Source: Paenibacillus sp. OK003 (lineage in GTDB: Bacteria > Bacillota > Bacilli > Paenibacillales > Paenibacillaceae). From it: 64,000 nt of DNA. Location of the stretch: NCBI RefSeq assembly GCF_900109515.1, contig NZ_FOBD01000012.1, positions 156,529 to 220,528 on the forward strand, given 5' to 3'. The notes beneath the pieces were generated by a model. That model was not told the origin of the DNA. It ran no database searches and saw only the letters and a program-made list of their open reading frames with translations. This document shows positions 60,947 through 64,000 of the stretch, piece after piece. Both the position numbers and the translations under genes were made by a program. Positions within the stretch are counted from its first letter, which is position 1; each line of letters begins with the position of its first letter.

Positions 60947-61528
60947 ATGAATATCTTACCGTTACTGACTTACGCAATTGTGGCTTCATTCACTCCGGGT
61001 CCCAACAACATCATCGCCATGACGCACGCAAGAAACGAGGGATTCAAGAAGATACTTCCGTTTATTGCCGGTGTAGCAGCTGGCTGCCTGCTTATTATGT
61101 TTCTGTCCAGTTATTTCAACCTTATTCTGCATCAATACATTCCGAGGATCAGACCCGCTTTAAACGTGTTGGGATGTGTATACATGATTTATTTGGCGAT
61201 CAAAATCATGCGAAGTAAACCTGCAAATGCCAAAGATCCCAAGGCCAATCGTTTTACGTTTCTCTTTGGCTTCACCCTGCAATTCATCAACCCCAAAGTC
61301 ATTCTGTATGGTCTTACGGCCATCTCGGTATTTGTTATGCCTCTCGGAGACTCTCATGTTCATATGATCGTATTTTCGTTACTTCTAACCATCATTGGCA
61401 TTAGTGCCAATATGACTTGGGGGTTATGCGGTATGTTATTTCAGAGCTTTTTATTGAAATATGAGCGGCCTTTTAATATCCTAATGGGTATTTTGCTCAT
61501 CTATAGTGCCCTATCGATTTTAAAATAA
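60947..61528 (+). CDS. LysE/RhtB-family amino-acid exporter
   Basis: A 193-residue exporter with six predicted helices. Family signature FTPGPNNIIAMTHARNEGF at helix 1 and FGFTLQFINPKVILYGL in the middle. It probably exports an amino acid or a toxic analogue. GTGGAGG lies just before ATG 60947-60949. It is divergent from its probable XRE/cupin regulator. Confidence 0.9.
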   Translation: MNILPLLTYAIVASFTPGPNNIIAMTHARNEGFKKILPFIAGVAAGCLLIMFLSSYFNLILHQYIPRIRPALNVLGCVYMIYLAIKIMRSKPANAKDPKANRFTFLFGFTLQFINPKVILYGLTAISVFVMPLGDSHVHMIVFSLLLTIIGISANMTWGLCGMLFQSFLLKYERPFNILMGILLIYSALSILK

Positions 61529-61537
61529 ATGCAAGTG

Positions 61538-61574
61538 AAAAAGCGTCCTCCCATCTAATGAGCTGGACGCTTTT
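61538..61574. terminator. Bidirectional terminator after LysE
   Basis: AAAAGCGTCC and GGACGCTTTT with a 16-nt loop; it serves LysE and the convergent metallo-hydrolase at 61594. Confidence 0.85.
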
Positions 61575-61593
61575 ATGTTTATTTCAAATTACC

Positions 61594-62565
61594 TCAGTTT
61601 GATCTCCACCACGGATGACTTGGGTATTCCCCGGCATTCAGCACAACCTTCTCACCAATTTTTGGCGTTGCAATGGAGACATTCAAGGCATGTGCAGCCT
61701 TGGTGATCCGTTCAACCGGCTCGTTCCAGGCATGATAGGCCAGCGTAAATGCGGCCCAATGAATCGGGATGAGCAGCCCTCCCCTTACGTCCAAGTGAGC
61801 CTGTACCGTTTCTTCCGGCATCATATGAATGTTGGACCAACGCTCATCATATTGTCCGCATTCCATCAGGGTCAGGTCAAAGGGTCCGTACTTACTGCCG
61901 ATTTCCTTAAAATGAGGACCGTATCCGCTGTCACCGCTAAAGAAAACCTTCGTTTCTTGTCCAGCAATAACCCACGAACACCATAGTGTAGAGTTACGGT
62001 CCAACAACCCCCTGCCCGAGAAATGCCGCGCCGGCGTGCAGGCTAATGTTAAACCTTTAAAGGATAGCTCATCCCACCAGTTATGTTCGGTAATCTGTTC
62101 CGCGGGCACACCCAGTTGAATCAGTCGCCTGCGCACGCCAAGGGGAACGATAAACCGCTGTGTTTTATTTTTCAATCTGCGGATAGAGGAATAGTCCAGA
62201 TGATCATAGTGGTCATGCGATATAATGATCGCGTCCAAGACTGGAAAGTCTTCGGGTTGAATTGGCAGGTTCGTGCTGTATCGTTTCGTACCCGCCCAGG
62301 ATACAGGAGATGGACGGTTGCCCAGCATTGGATCAAAGAGCAATCTGTGTCCTTCGATCTCAAGCAAAAAAGCCGAATGACCGAACCATGTTACCTGCGG
62401 ATGATCGGATACATTTAACGATTCCGCTGGTTCATATTTCTCTACGGGAATGTTACCCGCAGGTCTGCGCTCTATACTTCTCCGCATGGAATCCCTCAAC
62501 ATACTCACCAGAGAGCTGAAGCTCATACTCGCCGATGTCGGAATCTGATTTTCGTATTTTGTCAT
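61594..62565 (-). CDS. MBL-fold phospholipase D-like hydrolase (NAPE-PLD family)
   Basis: A 323-residue zinc hydrolase. Ligands: WFGHSAFLLEI, HDHYDH (His117, Asp118, His119, Asp121, His122), ARHFSGRG, FSGDSGYGPHF and IPIHWAAF. It matches the N-acylphosphatidylethanolamine-hydrolysing phospholipase D-like branch, with the added tail of a bacterial member; the lipid or phosphodiester substrate is unknown. AAGG lies 8 nt before ATG. It is convergent with LysE and stands alone. Confidence 0.85.
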   Translation of the reverse strand: MTKYENQIPTSASMSFSSLVSMLRDSMRRSIERRPAGNIPVEKYEPAESLNVSDHPQVTWFGHSAFLLEIEGHRLLFDPMLGNRPSPVSWAGTKRYSTNLPIQPEDFPVLDAIIISHDHYDHLDYSSIRRLKNKTQRFIVPLGVRRRLIQLGVPAEQITEHNWWDELSFKGLTLACTPARHFSGRGLLDRNSTLWCSWVIAGQETKVFFSGDSGYGPHFKEIGSKYGPFDLTLMECGQYDERWSNIHMMPEETVQAHLDVRGGLLIPIHWAAFTLAYHAWNEPVERITKAAHALNVSIATPKIGEKVVLNAGEYPSHPWWRSN

Positions 62566-62833
62566 TATTCATACCTTCTGTTCTCTATAATCAATCATTC
62601 AAGCGATCATTCAATCTTGAGTAAAACAGGAGCAATATTAGCCTTTATATTAAATCATTGCTCGTTTATAATCAATTCGCCTTCGGTTATCTGAATGTAA
62701 TATTTCAATTAACTTCATTTCAATGGAGCCAATGGACCAATTCGAAAATTAAGGTGGAATTAAGATTCTGTTTTCTATCCAATAAGAATGGGCATATATA
62801 ATAGAGAAAAACCAAGAGAGTATGTGAGACATA

Positions 62834-63811
62834 ATGAAAAAATGGCGCAGAAGATTAGTTAAAACGTTGATATTCGGGGTAGTCGCTGTTCTGATTCTAC
62901 TGGGTACAGGTGTGATCTATCAACAAGTGAGTACCCGGCAGGATGAGAAAACATTTGTCCCTCCAGGCAAGCTGTACAGTATCCATGGTGACAATATGCA
63001 TTTATATACGGGTGGACAAGGAGATGCAACAGTTGTCCTAGCATCCGGATGGGGTACAGCTGATCCTTATGTGGACTATTATCCGCTATATGAGAAGCTT
63101 GCTCCCTACACGAAATTTGCAGTTTATGATCGCTTTGGCTACGGTTATAGCGATGTGACCGATAAGAAACGCGATGTCGATACAATTGCGGATGAACTGC
63201 ATGAGCTATTACAGGTGTCTGGACAAAAACCGCCTTACGTATTGGTTGCACATTCATTGGGCTCGCTGGAAACGCTCCGTTTTGCCCAAAAGTACCCGGA
63301 TGAGGTGCAGGGCATCGTGATGGTGGATGGAGGAAGCCCGGAATACTACGCCAATGAAACCGAGGATATAGCAAGCATGGTCGGCGGCTTCATGAACCAG
63401 TTCCGTATCCAAACTGGCTTGTTCCGATTGCTTATGCAATCTGATGCTGTTGTAGAAGCCTCGAATGCCAGTCGTAACGGCCTGAAGCTTGTACCAGATG
63501 ATTTAAAGAAAGTAGATACAACGGCTCTGTTGCTTAATTACGGCAATGCCAACACCGTCGATGAATTGCGCGAAACGACAACCAATGCCAAGATTGTCAT
63601 CGACAACAAAAAGCCCTTCCCGTTTCCGCTTACCATACTGACCGCAGATTACTTCGGAGCAAGTGAACCAAAGTGGGACAAAACCCAGGCTGAATTTACA
63701 TCCTGGTCGGAACAATCCAAACATGTAACCGTTAAGGATACCGAGCATTATATTCATCAATATCACCCGGATCTTGTTGCCAATGAAATATTGGAACTGG
63801 TCAAGAAGTAG
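62834..63811 (+). CDS. Membrane-anchored alpha/beta hydrolase
   Basis: A 325-residue alpha/beta hydrolase. A basic start (KKWRRR) and one hydrophobic helix (about 10-32) anchor it to the membrane, with the enzyme outside. Oxyanion site ASGWGTAD, nucleophile Ser141 in AHSLGS (the usual Gly replaced by Ala), and His about 310 in DTEHYIHQYHPD. The substrate is unknown, probably an ester or peptide. The ribosome site before ATG is weak (GTGAG). Confidence 0.85.
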   Translation: MKKWRRRLVKTLIFGVVAVLILLGTGVIYQQVSTRQDEKTFVPPGKLYSIHGDNMHLYTGGQGDATVVLASGWGTADPYVDYYPLYEKLAPYTKFAVYDRFGYGYSDVTDKKRDVDTIADELHELLQVSGQKPPYVLVAHSLGSLETLRFAQKYPDEVQGIVMVDGGSPEYYANETEDIASMVGGFMNQFRIQTGLFRLLMQSDAVVEASNASRNGLKLVPDDLKKVDTTALLLNYGNANTVDELRETTTNAKIVIDNKKPFPFPLTILTADYFGASEPKWDKTQAEFTSWSEQSKHVTVKDTEHYIHQYHPDLVANEILELVKK

Positions 63812-63988
63812 ATTCCCTGAACAAACGTTGAAAAAGCAGTATAACGAAACGCTAAACAAGCAGTACAATTCGTTTCAACATAAAACCCTAACGATTCTGG
63901 TAATCTGGTATTATCCCCTTTAAGTAGACACTTAAAAAAACCTTCATGTATCATGAGGGTTCAAGTGAAACTTGGAGGGGATATTTTT

Positions 63989-64000
63989 ATGGCGAAAAAA
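63989..64000 (+). CDS. Start of an unidentified gene (cut by window end)
   Basis: Only four codons (M-A-K-K) are visible. A strong GGAGGGG lies 7 nt before ATG 63989-63991. The preceding 177 nt hold an imperfect hairpin (63939-63961) with T-rich tail only in the minus direction. Confidence 0.5.

Noticed and set aside
63939..63961. Hairpin before the last partial gene
   Set aside because: It has a T-run only on the minus strand, where no gene visible in the window needs it; the stem is short with a mismatch.

Overview
The window reads as a chromosomal segment of a spore-forming Firmicute, most likely a Paenibacillus. The reasons are strong AGGAGG-type ribosome sites with frequent GTG and TTG starts, sets of lipoprotein-dependent sugar ABC importers without their own ATPase, YesM/YesN two-component pairs, many glycoside hydrolases, sporulation genes (YtaF, a BclB-like collagen-type spore protein) and CcpA-type cre sites. 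The genus is inferred from gene content; there is no rRNA or marker gene. No tRNA, rRNA, CRISPR array, phage or insertion sequence was seen.

Layout. 1-3162: a secreted bacillopeptidase F-like protease, cut off at its C-terminus by the window edge. 3820-8091: an HTH-DUF1232 protein, YtaF, and an AraC/MFS/isochorismatase-like cluster. 8237-18121: a collagen-like BclB-type protein, a secreted GH16 beta-glucanase, a YdjC deacetylase with a very basic tail, a GH29 fucosidase with divergent AraC regulator, two glycosyltransferase-like genes (WbsX type and CgeB-like) and a small repeat protein. I read the collagen, glycosyltransferase and repeat-protein genes as a possible spore-surface set. 18423-24544: a LacI regulator with clear operators and a sugar importer operon ending in a cytoplasmic GH30 enzyme. 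24800-24937 encodes a 45-residue secreted peptide. 25052-28174: DUF3817, a second LacI regulator and a divergent GH1 6-phospho-beta-glucosidase. 28305-34766: ROK regulator, sugar acetyltransferase, MFS transporter under a likely TrmB-type operator, TrmB regulator, large catalase with C-terminal GATase-like domain, and an orphan small protein.

34845-42037: a second sugar importer (binding protein and two permeases) divergent from its likely YesM/YesN pair. 42109-56184: an arabinan/arabinoxylan locus with a third importer, a second YesM/YesN pair, a very large GH51 arabinofuranosidase and a divergent secreted GH43 arabinanase with a cre site at its promoter. The expected flow is extracellular cleavage by GH43, import of arabino-oligosaccharides through the YesMN-controlled importer, and release of arabinose by GH51, which has no signal peptide. 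None of the three importers has an ATPase gene here, so a shared MsmX-type ATPase elsewhere is expected.

56285-64000: an operon of a TetX-like flavin monooxygenase and a metallo-hydrolase, an OmpR-type two-component system, a cupin regulator divergent from a LysE-type exporter, an NAPE-PLD-like metallo-hydrolase, an alpha/beta hydrolase and the first codons of another gene.

Best leads: the Phr-like secreted peptide, the structured intergenic element at 49373-49486, the TetX-like operon, the basic-tailed deacetylase and possible spore glycosylation set, the GH51 with an inserted domain, and a second non-coding Shine-Dalgarno in the protease leader.
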